DNA of 64,000 nt from Euborellia annulipes (lineage: Eukaryota > Arthropoda > Insecta > Dermaptera > Anisolabididae): contig JAKCPI010000351.1 of NCBI GenBank assembly GCA_023213315.1, positions 44,070-108,069 of the forward strand, given 5' to 3'. The notes under the pieces were generated by a model that was given only the letters and a program-made list of their open reading frames with translations, ran no database searches and had not been told where the DNA came from. Of the stretch, positions 9,558-19,742 are shown in pieces. Made by a program: the position numbers and the translations under genes. Numbering within the stretch: position 1 is the stretch's first letter; every line of letters begins with the position of its first letter.

Positions 9558-9795
9558 CAGTGGCGTCATTTAAACTTTTTCTTGGGGGGGGGTATTTTTT
9601 TTTAATTTACTTACAAATAGGTACTCAAATTTGGTCAAAAGATATTTAATTTAATTTGATTGTTTAATTTTGTGCAGTTTAAATACTCGTGGATATATTC
9701 TGAAATATTTTATTTAGAATAATATAAAATTTTATAAAAATCAGAGCCATTGGAGAGGGGGGGGCAAACGCCCTCCCCCTCCAAATGCGCCACTG
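9558..9795. mobile_element. hAT-type MITE, TSD CCTAYATA
   Basis: TIRs CAGTGGCGTCATTT and CAGTGGCGCATTT enclose 238 bp. CCTACATA (9550-9557) and CCTATATA (9796-9803) flank it, an 8-bp duplication with one mismatch. Same family as 22544-22776. Confidence 0.8.
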
Positions 9796-9829
9796 CCTAT
9801 ATATGTTTAAAATATGCCTATAAAGTATC

Positions 9830-9945
9830 TATATATATAATTCGCTAATGTCCGTCTGTCTGTCTGTCTGCCACACTCTATTTGACCAACTTCCCGTTGG
9901 AATTTTGAAATAAAATTTTATATGCAAAAAGAGGACCTTCTCGGG
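9830..9945 (+). repeat. Dispersed repeat with (GTCT)n and CAACTTCCCGTTGG
   Basis: AATGTCCGTCTGTCTGTCTG and the palindromic CAACTTCCCGTTGG recur near 40100-40160 and 40680-40700, suggesting a diverged sister family of the DHR or an unrelated element. Not identified. Confidence 0.45.
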
Positions 9946-10126
9946 ATTACAGGAAAATTATTTTCATCCCGAAATTCCTATAACTTTTTGAGTTATTAAT
10001 TCTTAAAGTTACGATTTCTCCCATAGGAAATGTATAGAGAAATATTTATGTATTCTTTTCATTTGTGTATTCCATGAATGTAAACAAATCCTCAAGCAGG
10101 CACTAGATTGGAATGGAATAATAATA

Positions 10127-10800
10127 TTTTTACTTTCTCTTACCTCTATATATATGTTAATATATAGAGAGAGAAAGTATTGGATTCATGTCAAAAATTC
10201 GATGTCGAGATTTTGATGGATCTTCACGTTTTGAGGTCCCCTGAATCCAAAAAAGTGGTTTTCGCGACATGGTCTGTCTGTGTGTCTGTGTGTGTGTGTG
10301 TCTGTGAACAAAATATCTCATGAACGAAAAGAGCTAGGAAGTTGAAATTTTATATTTAAGTTAGGCACCCCCATGGGACGTGACACGAAGATTTTGAACA
10401 AAATCGGCCAAAGAGTACTAGTACTTTACTGATGCACTTTTTCAGTTTTTTTCGATTTTCTCAAAATTTGCTCCAACGATTTTTTTTAAAATTTAAAAAT
10501 CAATTATTTTTTATATTCTCTTTAAAATGTATATTCTTATTTTGTGATTGAAATCTTCTGAAGACCACTTTACTCTTGTACTCCATAGAAAATATAGGAG
10601 AAATGGTTGCCATGGTAACAAAATATAAATATTTTTCCATACTTATAAATTTTACATCTTGAAAATCGAATGTACCCTACTGTCGGAAACTAAATACATG
10701 TCGACACAAAAAATCTGGTGTGACAAGCACAGTACACAACTTTCGATTACCGAAGGTAAGAGAAAGTTGTGTGCTGTGCGCCAGTCACACCAGATTTTTT
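10127..10800 (+). repeat. DHR copy, complete
   Basis: Both terminal hairpins are present. This copy belongs to a subtype whose middle reads GTGAACAAAATATCTCA and GCACCCCCATGGGACGTGAC instead of the AAGCATGAAGGAATTGAGC type, so at least two subfamilies coexist. Confidence 0.85.
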
Positions 10801-10805
10801 TTTTT

Positions 10806-10925
10806 TTTTTTGGCTCGCTGGTGTAGCGGGCTAGGTTTTTTTTGACACTAGCACCTCGGGGCTTAATGTAGAGGTTAGCACGCTAACCCATACACCAAGC
10901 CCGAAGGCTAATAGGCCTAATAATT
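10806..10925. repeat. Two tRNA-like segments back to back
   Basis: GGCTCGCTGGTGTAGCGGGC at 10813 matches the box A side of the tRNA-like unit at 47697-47757. ACACCAAGCCCGAAGGCTA near 10900 is the inverse box A side of the SINE at 27286-27532. Together they are fragments of two SINE heads. Confidence 0.5.
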
Positions 10926-11499
10926 AAGAAGAAAAGACGAGGGTCCGCCGAAAGCGGGCGTCGCGGCTTGTAGTAAAAAAAATTAATAATGCTATTCAAG
11001 ACCTCGCGTCAAAAATTCTGTATAAATTGGGATTTCTCACCGATTAATAAGAACCAGCATCCCCTGGATCAAGTCTTTTTCATTTAATTTCAATTCAACT
11101 AACGTTATTTTTTTTTTTTTTGTGCTGAGAGTTTCCGGAGTTCGATTCCCATGAATTTAATAATAAAAAAAAATAAGATTAAAAGAGAAATAAAATCTCC
11201 TCTTTCATTCATTAACAAGTTTAATTTGCATAGATAAAAGAACGAACGAATCTTTTTGATATTAATGAACGACAAATTATCATCCTTCAGTTATGAATTA
11301 AATTCTAATTGAATGTTTATGAGCGACCGAGGGACTTGAGAGAAATAAAAAAATATTCTTGCATAACAGACAGACACACTGCAATCTCTGGGTATAATAT
11401 TTTATTTTGTTGTGTTCTGTGCTTATCACACAAGATTTTTTGTGTTAATAGGTCTGTTCGTTTACACATTTTGCCCTGCATTCTTTTTGGACGCTAGTA
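10926..11499. other. Mostly unassigned
   Basis: Includes the dispersed word GTCCGCCGAAAGCGGGC near 10939 and a box B-like GAGTTCGATTCCC near 11137. No gene seen. Confidence 0.4.
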
Positions 11500-11976
11500 T
11501 TAAGGCCGCTTCACACGAAGGGTTTTCTTGTCATATCACATGCGATATGACGTCATGTATGATCCTGGCGTCTGATTGGATGGGTTTTTGGCTGATTTCT
11601 ATTTTTTTTTGCATGCCTTTTTTCCAAACCCATGCATCGACCAATCACAGAGTCGGATTTTTCACGTCATCCAACATGGCTGACTTTAACCAAAAAGTGA
11701 GGTTATTTGATTTTGACAGCTTACGTTTTATTGAAATATTTTATATAAAAAAAAGACGACCACCAGAGGGTAACATTCGGCCATTTCCGCCAACCTTAGA
11801 ATTCCAAACTCACTAAGTTTGAATAAGCCCCTCCCTTTGAGATGTGTGAATATATTAATTTTTGACAGCTCAAGTTTTATTCCCTGGCTGCATGTCTCGT
11901 GTGATTGCATCACACTGCTGGCTTTGCTTGCAGTGACGTCATATCGCATGCAATGTAACCTGTGAAACGGCCTTAA
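11500..11976. mobile_element. TTAA-flanked MITE
   Basis: TTAAGGCCGCTTCACACG at the left and the complement of TTAAGGCCGTTTCACAGG at the right form TIRs with TTAA at both outer edges. Subterminal GATATGACGTCAT motifs are also inverted. TTAA duplication is the signature of piggyBac-type insertion. No transposase is present; the frames inside are incidental. Confidence 0.75.
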
Positions 11977-12345
11977 TTTGCACTCTGCTCGTTTGTTAAG
12001 TCAGAAAATGAAGATTTTGCTGCATAATTTGACCAAATCGGTGTGAATTGTGCAGGGCGATCTTAGCGCCAAAACTTCGGTAGGTGACCACGTTATGCCG
12101 TCATTTTTTCTCAATTTACTTCGATTAAAAAAAGATTAGTGAGTTTTATGCTTTATTTTTATTAATTTCCTTTATTATTATTATTATTATTATTTTTTTA
12201 TTTATTCAAGAATCAACGTTATAAATATATTCGAAACAATCCAAGACAAAAATGACAATTGAAGGTTATGGTAGGTAAGGTTAGGTTATTAAGAACTCAA
12301 GATAGCAAAAGAAGTAATTTTAAAACAGTTTGAATATTATTATGT

Positions 12346-12366
12346 TTGTTGTTGTTGTTGTTGTTG
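12346..12366 (+). repeat. (TTG)n microsatellite
   Basis: Seven consecutive TTG/GTT units. Confidence 0.9.
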
Positions 12367-13624
12367 TAAACTTGAATAATGCTAATAGGGATCGTGCGTG
12401 AAACATAGAGGCAGCACTATAGCCTAAGTAAGCGCTGTCTAGTGTTCTTTTGACAAACTTTGTGGAATGTAAACATTCATTGCAAACAACATAAAATATT
12501 TTAAAAAATGGAAAAAATAATAAAATACTGATTTCAACTAGTTGTCAGTAATATTATACGCGGCCACAATGATGAAAAAGAGAAAAAAATATTCAACTCA
12601 AATCATGCCTATGCGGTAGTTGAAAAAACAAATTCTTTTGAAAGTGTCATAAGCGTCAAAGTCACATTTAAATCCAAATCATTCGTTTTATATTCAAATT
12701 CTCATGAATATGAAGAAATAATGAATTTGGAACTTTAGATAAAATTTTAAAGTTCTTAATTCGTTCAATATGTATCCTTACAGAAGCAATGTTTCATCTA
12801 CTTCTTCCGGGGTGAATTGGTCTTTGTGACCAAAAAGAGGATTTATTAGTACTTATTAGTTTATTATTTATTAGTACTAGCAGCTTTTAGTAATTCACGA
12901 ATTTTTAATCGCCGGATACGTCACAAGGATTGTATATTTTTTTTAAAATATTTTCGCTTCCAGGAACAATCGAGGGAATATAAGACGGATGTTCCGATTT
13001 TTCGTTGTTTATAAAATGAGTATTACTACAAATTCTCGAATTTTGATTTGGTACCCAGTCTTTTAGATTTTCTCTGAAATGGAAAAAAGTTTTAAGGTTA
13101 AGTTTTTATTATGAAATAAATGTCATAAATATTAAGAACCTGGTTAACAAAATGAGTTATTTACATGCGTCGAGTTTAATCTCAAAATTCATTTTAATTA
13201 TATAATATATTTTTAATTAATTTTGGACTTAGTCATAATATTTTACTGTTTTTATCCACTGTTTACGTTTTGCTATTTTCATGTGGCTACCCGAGTCGAA
13301 ATCGAACGCCTGGTTTGAGTCTACAAAACTTCAGAATCTAATTGTTGTCTAAGTAGACTTAACAGAATCAAACTAGGATTTGAAAGCATGGTTTCTATGG
13401 GAATTTGATAGTCTGGTTTGGTTCTAACAAGTCTACTTATGTCCCTTTTTGACATGTTTAGACTCAGACCAGGTATTCGAAATACTAGTTTAAGTCTACC
13501 AGATCTACTATTACGACCAGCAGTATTGAATGCTGGAATCCTAGTTTAGGCCTATGAATTCTCATTTAAAATTTGTTTATATACATATATACAGAGTGAC
13601 AAAAAAGTTCTGATAATTTTGTTA

Positions 13625-13823
13625 GATTAGCAAAGAGGTATGCTTGTTTTTTGGCAATGAGAAAAATAACTTTTAGAGTGTTTTCTTCAAATATTTCGAA
13701 GACATTTAATAGCACTTCACCGCTGATGAAGAAGTCCTATTAAATGCCATCGAAATATTTGAAGAAAACACTCTAAAAGTTATTTTTCTCAATGCCAAAA
13801 AACAAGCATACCTCTTTGCTAAT
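13625..13823. repeat. Near-perfect palindrome, 88-bp arms
   Basis: The arm 13625-13714 is repeated as its reverse complement at 13736-13823. The central loop contains CTGATGA, and GAAATATT lies in the arm. This echoes the PLE-end architecture (CTGANGA..GAAACGTC), but stem II is not formed, so it may be a decayed PLE-end pair. Confidence 0.75.
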
Positions 13824-13853
13824 TTATACAACTTGGCACTCCACATTCGAAAT

Positions 13854-13958
13854 TTTTTACTTTCTCTTACATCTATATATGTTAATATATATAGAGAGAA
13901 AGTATTGGATTCATGTCAAAAATTCTATGTCGAGATTTTGATGGATCTTCACGTTTTG
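13854..13958 (+). repeat. DHR left-end fragment
   Basis: The left hairpin plus GTATTGGATTCATGTC and GATGGATCTTCACGTTTTG, then it stops abruptly. Truncated at the 3' side. Confidence 0.8.
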
Positions 13959-14237
13959 CTCTTCATTTCGCTACAATTAAATTCTTAAATAAAAGGAAAA
14001 TCAAATTAATCTTTAAATAAAATAATATTTTTTGTTTAAATATCAATTTTCTTTAATTTGAGAATAAGATAACATATATTTGAAAAATTTTAAAAATTCC
14101 AAATGCTCTTCGTGTCGATTTCAATATTTCTGGAGATTCATTACTGAAATTGTTTTAAAGAAAATATGGATGTAAAAATGAGTTTCCATCTCTAAAATAA
14201 ATCACATTAATTTTTATCTTGACTGTATATGTAGGCC

Positions 14238-14622
14238 CATAGGCGCCGGAACTGGGGGGGGCAAGGGTACATTGCCCCCCCCTGGCATCCTACAGGGGGG
14301 GGCAGAGGGGGGCAAAATTTCTTCTTTTATTTCATTTATTATTAAAAATGATATATTTTTACTTTTGAAAAATAAAATCTTCTAAATTAAAAGAGTAAGA
14401 AATTCATTTTTTTTCCAAATTTTTTCCAAAAATTTTTGAAAAATCACTACCAAATTTTTTAAAATTTTAATTTTATTAAAATTGTGATTTTATTTAAAAT
14501 TTTGAAAGTTTTATAGTAGATTTGTTTTTGTTTTATACTATTTAAACATATTAAATTATTTTAATTTTCTAAAAAAAAATTTTTTGCCCCCCCCCTGATT
14601 CAAATTCGTTCCGGCGCCCCTG
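14238..14622. mobile_element. hAT-type MITE, TSD TGTAGGCC
   Basis: TIRs CATAGGCGCCGGAAC and CAGGGGCGCCGGAAC enclose 385 bp of AT-rich filler with G/C runs near the ends. TGTAGGCC flanks it exactly (14230-14237, 14623-14630). Same family as 34323-34838 and 47781-48146. Confidence 0.85.
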
Positions 14623-15149
14623 TGTAGGCCTATACCATTAGCTATCACATGTGGAAAAATATTTTTCTTTTCAGTAAGAACTTCATTTAGTTCTCTGGAA
14701 ATGTGAAAAATATATAAATTAATTTTATAAATTTATAATCTTTTTTAATTTGTCTTCTTACCTTTCAAAATGACATGAATGGCCAATGTTCCTTGTATTC
14801 ATTTATTAAAATTAAAGTGGCTTCTTCAGGCCAATGTGATTTTACAACTAAAATTTATAATGAATATAATTGAAAAAATTAAATAGAATAAAAAAAAATA
14901 AAAATAAAAATAACAGCTAACCTTATCATTTTGTTTTGGCTTGTTTTTATAACGTTGACCCTTAAATAAATAAAAATAATTAATAATAATAAAGAAAATT
15001 AAGGAAAAAAATGAAAATAAAACTTAAAACTTACTTCTTTTTTATCGATAATAAATCCAAATATCCAAGGAATTAAAGAAAATGAAAGGTGGTCATCTAT
15101 TAAAGCTTTGGCGCTGAGATCGCACTGTTTTTAATTTTTACCCGAGAGG

Positions 15150-15583
15150 ATTAGAAGGTTCAAACCAGTACTTCCCGAGTCAAAATCGAACGCCTGGCTT
15201 GAACCTTTTAGTCCTCAATTGAAGACTGCAAGGTTCAGGCCAGGCGTTCAAGTACTGGCTTGAACCTTCTAATTCTCCTGGCAGGTTTAGTAGGCTCAAG
15301 CCAGGCTTTCAATTTTGACTCAAATACTGGTTTGAACCTTCTAATTCTCCTGGTAGGTTTAGTAGGCTTTAACCAAATTTTAATCCTATCAAATAACAAA
15401 GGAATTGAGGACTAAAAGGTTCAAACCAGGCGTTCAAGTACTGGTTTGAATCTTCTAATTCTCCTGGTAGAATCAGTAGGCTTTCACAAAATTGTAAATA
15501 AATAACATCCTATCAAATAACAAGGGAATTCAGGACTAAAAGGTTCAAACCAGGCGTTCGATTTCGACTCGGGTATCAGGAAA
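15150..15583 (+). repeat. Array of GGTTCAAACCAGGCGTTC units
   Basis: Several imperfect units alternate GGTTCAAACCAGGCGTTC with GTACTGGTTTGAACCTTC, so each unit is partly palindromic (GGTTCAAACC). CTTCTAATTCTCCTGG and CTATCAAATAACAA recur as spacers. A diverged counterpart lies at 13288-13560. It looks like the subterminal repeat array of a transposon. Confidence 0.6.
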
Positions 15584-15936
15584 TTTATAAAATTTCACTT
15601 TCACATCCATTCCAGGTTTCTGATGTGATGTATTATTACAGCCACGGATACAGCAATTTTTTCTTAAAGTCGACAAACTTCAAATAATCTCAATATATTT
15701 AATTAATAATTATTCAAAAATAAATCACATGTTAAATATTTAACAAATCCCCCAACTAATTAAGATGATTGCCACTAGTTGGCGCAAAGGTCTAGACGCA
15801 CGGTCCCTATTCAATTAAATGAATAGCTAGAGAAGGGGGGGGAAGGGGTTCAAGAATTATTATTATCTTTTACTACTACTATAATGATATACAAAAAGAA
15901 AGATAACTAACTATTCATTTCATGATGATTCTAACG

Positions 15937-15940
<4 letters not shown>

Positions 15941-15973
<33 letters not shown>
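15941..15973. repeat. (TA)n microsatellite at the PLE 3' end
   Basis: A TA tract of about 33 bp sits immediately beyond the 3' end of the Penelope-like element. A second TA tract lies at 19203-19222 beyond its 5' end. Confidence 0.9.
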
Positions 15974-15976
<3 letters not shown>

Positions 15977-16020
15977 AAGATAAGTTTTCTCGGGTTGAGT
16001 CGCGTGTGATGTGGAGATTT

Positions 16021-16062
16021 ACTCGACGTTTCGGCTCTCCTTTTGGAGCCATTTTCAAGAGT
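16021..16062 (-). ncRNA. Hammerhead-like motif in the PLE 3' UTR (degenerate core)
   Basis: Just after the stop codon on the minus strand: ACTC, TTGAAAA, stem II GGCTC/GAGCC, then GAAACGTC and GAGT. Stem I (ACTC/GAGT) and stem II form. The core reads TTGAAAA instead of CTGANGA, changing two positions (C3 and G8) that are essential in active hammerheads. It links the PLE to the intact motifs elsewhere in the window. Confidence 0.6.
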
Positions 16063-16068
16063 ATGGAA

Positions 16069-19000
16069 TTAGGTGGGAATTGTTGGGGTGGATTGTTTAC
16101 GGGGTCGCAGTCTTGCTGGTCCCCAGGTCAATTTGGATGCCTCAGAGGCTTGGTTTGGTCTCTGAGAGCAGGAGGAAGGTTGAGTGTGTGTAATTGCGTT
16201 TGTGTTCGGTTTGGGTTGACTACGGGGCCTCAGTCTGCCTCCCCAAGTCGATGTGTTATTGGTTTGGTTAGTGGATGTGTTAGGAGATTGGGTTTGTTTC
16301 TGAGATTTGGATTGGGTGTGTGTATGTGTGATCGTGTCTGTGTTTGATTTAGGTTGACTTTGGGGCCTCAATCTGCCTACTCCCCCAGTCGATGTATTGC
16401 CGGATGTTTCCGAGGCTTGTGTTTGTCTTTGAGATGTGTTGGGTTGTGTGGTGGCGGTTTGCGTGTTGATGGTCGAAGTGATTTGTGTTTTGGTTTGTCT
16501 TACTGCTGTGGCGCTCGAGGTCTTGAATGCTCGCTGGCTATCTGACGACTGAGCCTTCTCGGTTGGGTTTGCTGCTTTTATACCTGAGTTAATTGGGGTA
16601 CTAATGGTCATTCCTTTGTTGTTGCCTGACCCATTTTTAGAGCTAATTGGTTTCGGAGTGGTAATCCCTTTTTGAATCATAATGGACTGCTTAATTAGTG
16701 TGGTGGAAGGGGACCCTTTGTTAGGTTTAATGACCTTGCTAATGGAGGTCCCTTTGTTAGTAGTAATCCCTTTTTTAATGTTAGAAGTTTTGATAATTGA
16801 TTGGTTAACGGGTGTGTGTGGAATGTGAAGTGTTTGATCCTTGTCTTTGACCTGCCTGGGTGGTCTTTTTCTCAGCGTTGGAATTAGAGGTTTCCATGTG
16901 GACGGGAAGTTAAGGGCATCGTCTCTTTTGTTTAGACATTCTGGCCTTTTGTGGATTTCTATGGCTTCTCGTGTGATGCGGGTGTGGAAGTTGTCTATTG
17001 ATTCTATTGTTTTGCTTTGGTCGAAGTTCATGGTATGGCCAGTTTCATTGTGGTGTTTAACGATGGCTGATTGCGGGTCGAGTTTCCTTAGTGCTATTTT
17101 GTGTTCATAAATTCTAAAATTGATTCGTCTGTTGGTTTGACCTATGTATGACCGGTGACATTCTGCACAAGGTATTTCATAGACCCCGGGGGATTCATTC
17201 GGAATGGTGTCTTTCGGGTTTCTTATTAGGTTTGATAGTTTTTGGTGTGTGGTGAAAATGGGTTTTATGTCTTTCTTTTGGAGAATGCGGCCAATTTTAT
17301 CTGTTATGCCTTTTATGTATGGGAGGAATGCCTTGTGTGTGTTTGGATCTTCAAGTTCCCTTGTAGTTTGTGTTGGTGGTTTTGGTTTTCCCGCATTGTG
17401 TATGTGTTTAAGTACCTGGTGTTTGTTGTAACCATTTTGGGTTAGTGCTTCGGTTAGTTTATGTATTTCTTTTTGTCTGTTTTGGTTGTCGGTTAGTCTG
17501 AGAGAACGTGTTACGAGGGTACGGATTACTGAGTTTAATTGTGCTGGGTGGTGGTGGGAATCGGCCTTTAGATACCGATTTGTGTGGGTTGGTTTTCTGT
17601 ATACTGTGTGTGAGAAACCTTTGCTTAAGTTTTTGGTGATAAGGACGTCTAAGAATGGGAGTGAGAGGTCTTTCTCGATTTCTAATGTGAACTGGATCTG
17701 GGGATGTATGCTGTTGAGATGGTTTAGGAAGTTGTCCAGGTGGTTTTTGCCATGTGGCCAGATGACGAATGTGTCGTCTACGTATCGTAACCAGCAGGTG
17801 GGTTTGTGTTGAGCGGTGTTTAAGGCTTTGGTTTCGAAGTCTTCCATGAAAATATTGGCCAAGACCGGTGAGAGAGGAGAGCCCATTGGTGCTCCTTGGA
17901 CCTGTTTGTAGAGTTGGTTGTTGAAAGTGAAGTACGTGTTTGAGGTGCAGTGTTTGATTAGTGAGATGGTTTCTGGTGGGATTCTGTGTTTTGTTTTTAG
18001 AATGTTTAAAGTTTCGTTGATCGGGATCTTGGTGAATAGGGATACAATGTCAAAACTGACCATCATGATGTCTGGAGATATTTGGAAGTCCTGTAGGCGG
18101 TTTAGGAAGTGGGCCGTGTTTTTGACGTAAGAAGGGGCTTCTTCTGCGAGTGGTTGAAGGGTTTTGGCTAGGTGTTGTGCTAGTTTGTGTGTGGGTGAGC
18201 GGAAGGCGCTGATTATAGGTCGTAGAGGGACCCCGGGTTTGTGAATTTTTGGTAGACCGTAAGCTCTGGGTATTCTGGAGGAGTTATTTCGAGGTGCGAT
18301 TTGTTGTTTGATGACTGGGTCCAGGTGGGATTTCGCGATGAGCCCCCGTGTTGTTGTTTCAAGGTATGTGGTGGGGTTGTCGCGTGTCTTTTTGTAATCT
18401 GTGCTGTTCAGGAGCTCGGACATTTTGTTGTTGTAATCCACTGTGTTAAGTATGACGGTGGCGTTTCCTTTGTCCGCTGGGAGAATAACGATGTTGGGGT
18501 TGCTATGAAGTTGTTTTAGAGCATGACGCTCTTGAGAGCTCAGATTGGAGGGTGGGAGTTTGGAAGTTCGTATTATGTGGGCAATTTCTTGTCTGGTGGT
18601 TTCAGCTTCATCTTGTGTGAGGTGTGAGATGGCGCTTTCTGTTTGAGAGATGATGTGTTCTATGGGTATAGTTTTTGGTGTAATGGCAAAGTTGAAGCCT
18701 TTGGATAAGGCTATTGTGGCCTGATTGTTTATAGGCGTGTCTGAGAAGTTGTGAACTGTGTTGGTGTTTGTAGATGGGGATTTTATATTGGATTTCTGTT
18801 TGGTGATCAGATGTTGGAGTTTGTGGATTTGAGTGTCGCGTTTTTGTGAGGCGATGTATTCGGCCTTTTCCTGTGAGAGGCGATCTAGAGTGTCCCACAA
18901 GATAGGGTGGATATTGTATGTGTGAATTTTAGAGTGTGTTGTGTAAAGGGAAGAATTGGTGGAATTTAGTTTTCTTCTTGTGTCGTGGATAGAGTTTCTG

Positions 19001-19206
19001 AGTAGGGCCTCGTTTGCTCGGGACAGTATTTTAGAGATTGTGTAAGATTTTGTGTTGTGTTTGAGTTGAAGTGTTTTAGGAATAATGTGTTGGTCGCGAC
19101 AGGCTTTGAGGAAGGCCAGATCGCAAAGGAGTTGTGATTTTTGTATTAGGAGTTTGGCATAGGTTTTGGTGAGTGAGAATAGTTCCTCCCCGTAGAGGCG
19201 TATTAT
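16069..19206 (-). CDS. Penelope-like reverse transcriptase with GIY-YIG endonuclease (5' partial)
   Basis: Encodes the retroelement protein that nicks target DNA and primes reverse transcription from it. Numbering from the TTG at 18900, the order is: PLE N-terminal region (about 1-125), RT (about 130-460) with YGLPKIHKPGVPLRPI, catalytic Asp in VSFDIVSLF (residue 284, bases 18049-18051), QGAPMGSPLSPVLAN and YVDD (373-376). A GIY-YIG nuclease follows, with GVY (572-574), a CxxC pair, YIG (585-587) and a downstream REAIEIH segment that should hold the catalytic Glu. The last 280 residues are Ser/Thr/Gln/Asn-rich and low-complexity, with three GRLRPxSQPKxN-like repeats (near 840, 886 and 926). 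The frame stays open upstream of 18900 for about 120 codons to a stop at 19261-19263, but I see no in-frame ATG there. The first in-frame Met is near residue 160, inside the RT region. The copy is therefore probably 5'-truncated, although RT and nuclease motifs look intact. Other frames in this interval are shadows. Confidence 0.88.
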   Translation of the reverse strand: MIRLYGEELFSLTKTYAKLLIQKSQLLCDLAFLKACRDQHIIPKTLQLKHNTKSYTISKILSRANEALLRNSIHDTRRKLNSTNSSLYTTHSKIHTYNIHPILWDTLDRLSQEKAEYIASQKRDTQIHKLQHLITKQKSNIKSPSTNTNTVHNFSDTPINNQATIALSKGFNFAITPKTIPIEHIISQTESAISHLTQDEAETTRQEIAHIIRTSKLPPSNLSSQERHALKQLHSNPNIVILPADKGNATVILNTVDYNNKMSELLNSTDYKKTRDNPTTYLETTTRGLIAKSHLDPVIKQQIAPRNNSSRIPRAYGLPKIHKPGVPLRPIISAFRSPTHKLAQHLAKTLQPLAEEAPSYVKNTAHFLNRLQDFQISPDIMMVSFDIVSLFTKIPINETLNILKTKHRIPPETISLIKHCTSNTYFTFNNQLYKQVQGAPMGSPLSPVLANIFMEDFETKALNTAQHKPTCWLRYVDDTFVIWPHGKNHLDNFLNHLNSIHPQIQFTLEIEKDLSLPFLDVLITKNLSKGFSHTVYRKPTHTNRYLKADSHHHPAQLNSVIRTLVTRSLRLTDNQNRQKEIHKLTEALTQNGYNKHQVLKHIHNAGKPKPPTQTTRELEDPNTHKAFLPYIKGITDKIGRILQKKDIKPIFTTHQKLSNLIRNPKDTIPNESPGVYEIPCAECHRSYIGQTNRRINFRIYEHKIALRKLDPQSAIVKHHNETGHTMNFDQSKTIESIDNFHTRITREAIEIHKRPECLNKRDDALNFPSTWKPLIPTLRKRPPRQVKDKDQTLHIPHTPVNQSIIKTSNIKKGITTNKGTSISKVIKPNKGSPSTTLIKQSIMIQKGITTPKPISSKNGSGNNKGMTISTPINSGIKAANPTEKAQSSDSQRAFKTSSATAVRQTKTQITSTINTQTATTQPNTSQRQTQASETSGNTSTGGVGRLRPQSQPKSNTDTITHTHTQSKSQKQTQSPNTSTNQTNNTSTWGGRLRPRSQPKPNTNAITHTQPSSCSQRPNQASEASKLTWGPARLRPRKQSTPTIPT

Positions 19207-19222
19207 ATATATATATATATAT
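19203..19222. repeat. (TA)n microsatellite at the PLE 5' edge
   Basis: A TA tract abuts the point where recognisable PLE coding sequence starts. Confidence 0.85.
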
Positions 19223-19699
19223 TTTTTTTTTTCAAAAATATAATAAAGTTCCGGTTGAATTTAATGTCAGGTCAAGTAGATAAAGTTGTGTGCTATGCAT
19301 CCAGATTTTTATTTTTCTACTATATTAGTGGAATAGCCATTGACTAAAATAAAAAAAAAAGTTTGAATTTAGAAATTGCCACATACACCCACATTACAGA
19401 CACGGCTAATCGATAAAATATTGGATTTCAATTATTTAAAAAACAAAAAAAAATCCAGAGTTTAATTCCAGTTGGCCTAAAATCAATAAAATCTCTCTCT
19501 CTATTAAAAGAGGGTCAATTATTTTGGGACTTACCAGCAATTATTGATTACAATGATTTAATAATATAGAGAAAATAAGTGAATAACGTTTCGCTCTTTA
19601 TTTTCTCTGTAAAGCCAACAGGAGTTCGTTCAGAACAAAATCATTTGGGCAATTTGTATCGTCTTATTTTCCTGTAAAATATAATACAATAACTATAAA
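19223..19699. other. Mostly unassigned
   Basis: AT-rich. A decayed piece of the DHR right hairpin (AAAGTTGTGTGCTATGC..CCAGATTTTT) is visible at about 19283-19311. Nothing else recognised. Confidence 0.45.
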
Positions 19700-19742
19700 T
19701 AGGTAAATAAAAGAATAGCAGCTAAAATTATTTCATTTATAG

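Larger units (their letters stand above)
12052..15830. repeat. Complex region of interleaved inverted repeats
   Basis: Three inverted pairs overlap rather than nest. Pair one: 12055-12230 with 14945-15122 (GCGATCTTAGCGCCAAA and its complement). Pair two: about 12383-12400 with 15807-15822 (AATAGGGATCGTGCGT). Pair three: about 13288-13320 with 15550-15583 (CCCGAGTCGAAATCGAACG). The interleaving implies at least two elements or an inversion. No ORF was found in 3.8 kb. Confidence 0.55.
15974..19222 (-). mobile_element. Penelope-like element, 5'-truncated
   Basis: The element reads on the minus strand from about 19206 down to about 15974 and contains one long open frame plus about 95 bp of 3' UTR carrying a hammerhead-like motif. 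It is bracketed by (TA)n tracts on both sides, suggesting insertion into a TA microsatellite or capture of TA repeats at its ends. No upstream terminal repeat was found, so the 5' part of the element appears missing. Confidence 0.85.

Noticed and set aside
9293..9649. 118-codon plus-strand frame
   Set aside because: It spans the DHR right half and the adjacent MITE; the similarity to other frames in the window is repeat identity.
15922..18519. Plus-strand open frames across the PLE interval
   Set aside because: They lie opposite the minus-strand RT/GIY-YIG frame and show no domains; they are antisense shadows.
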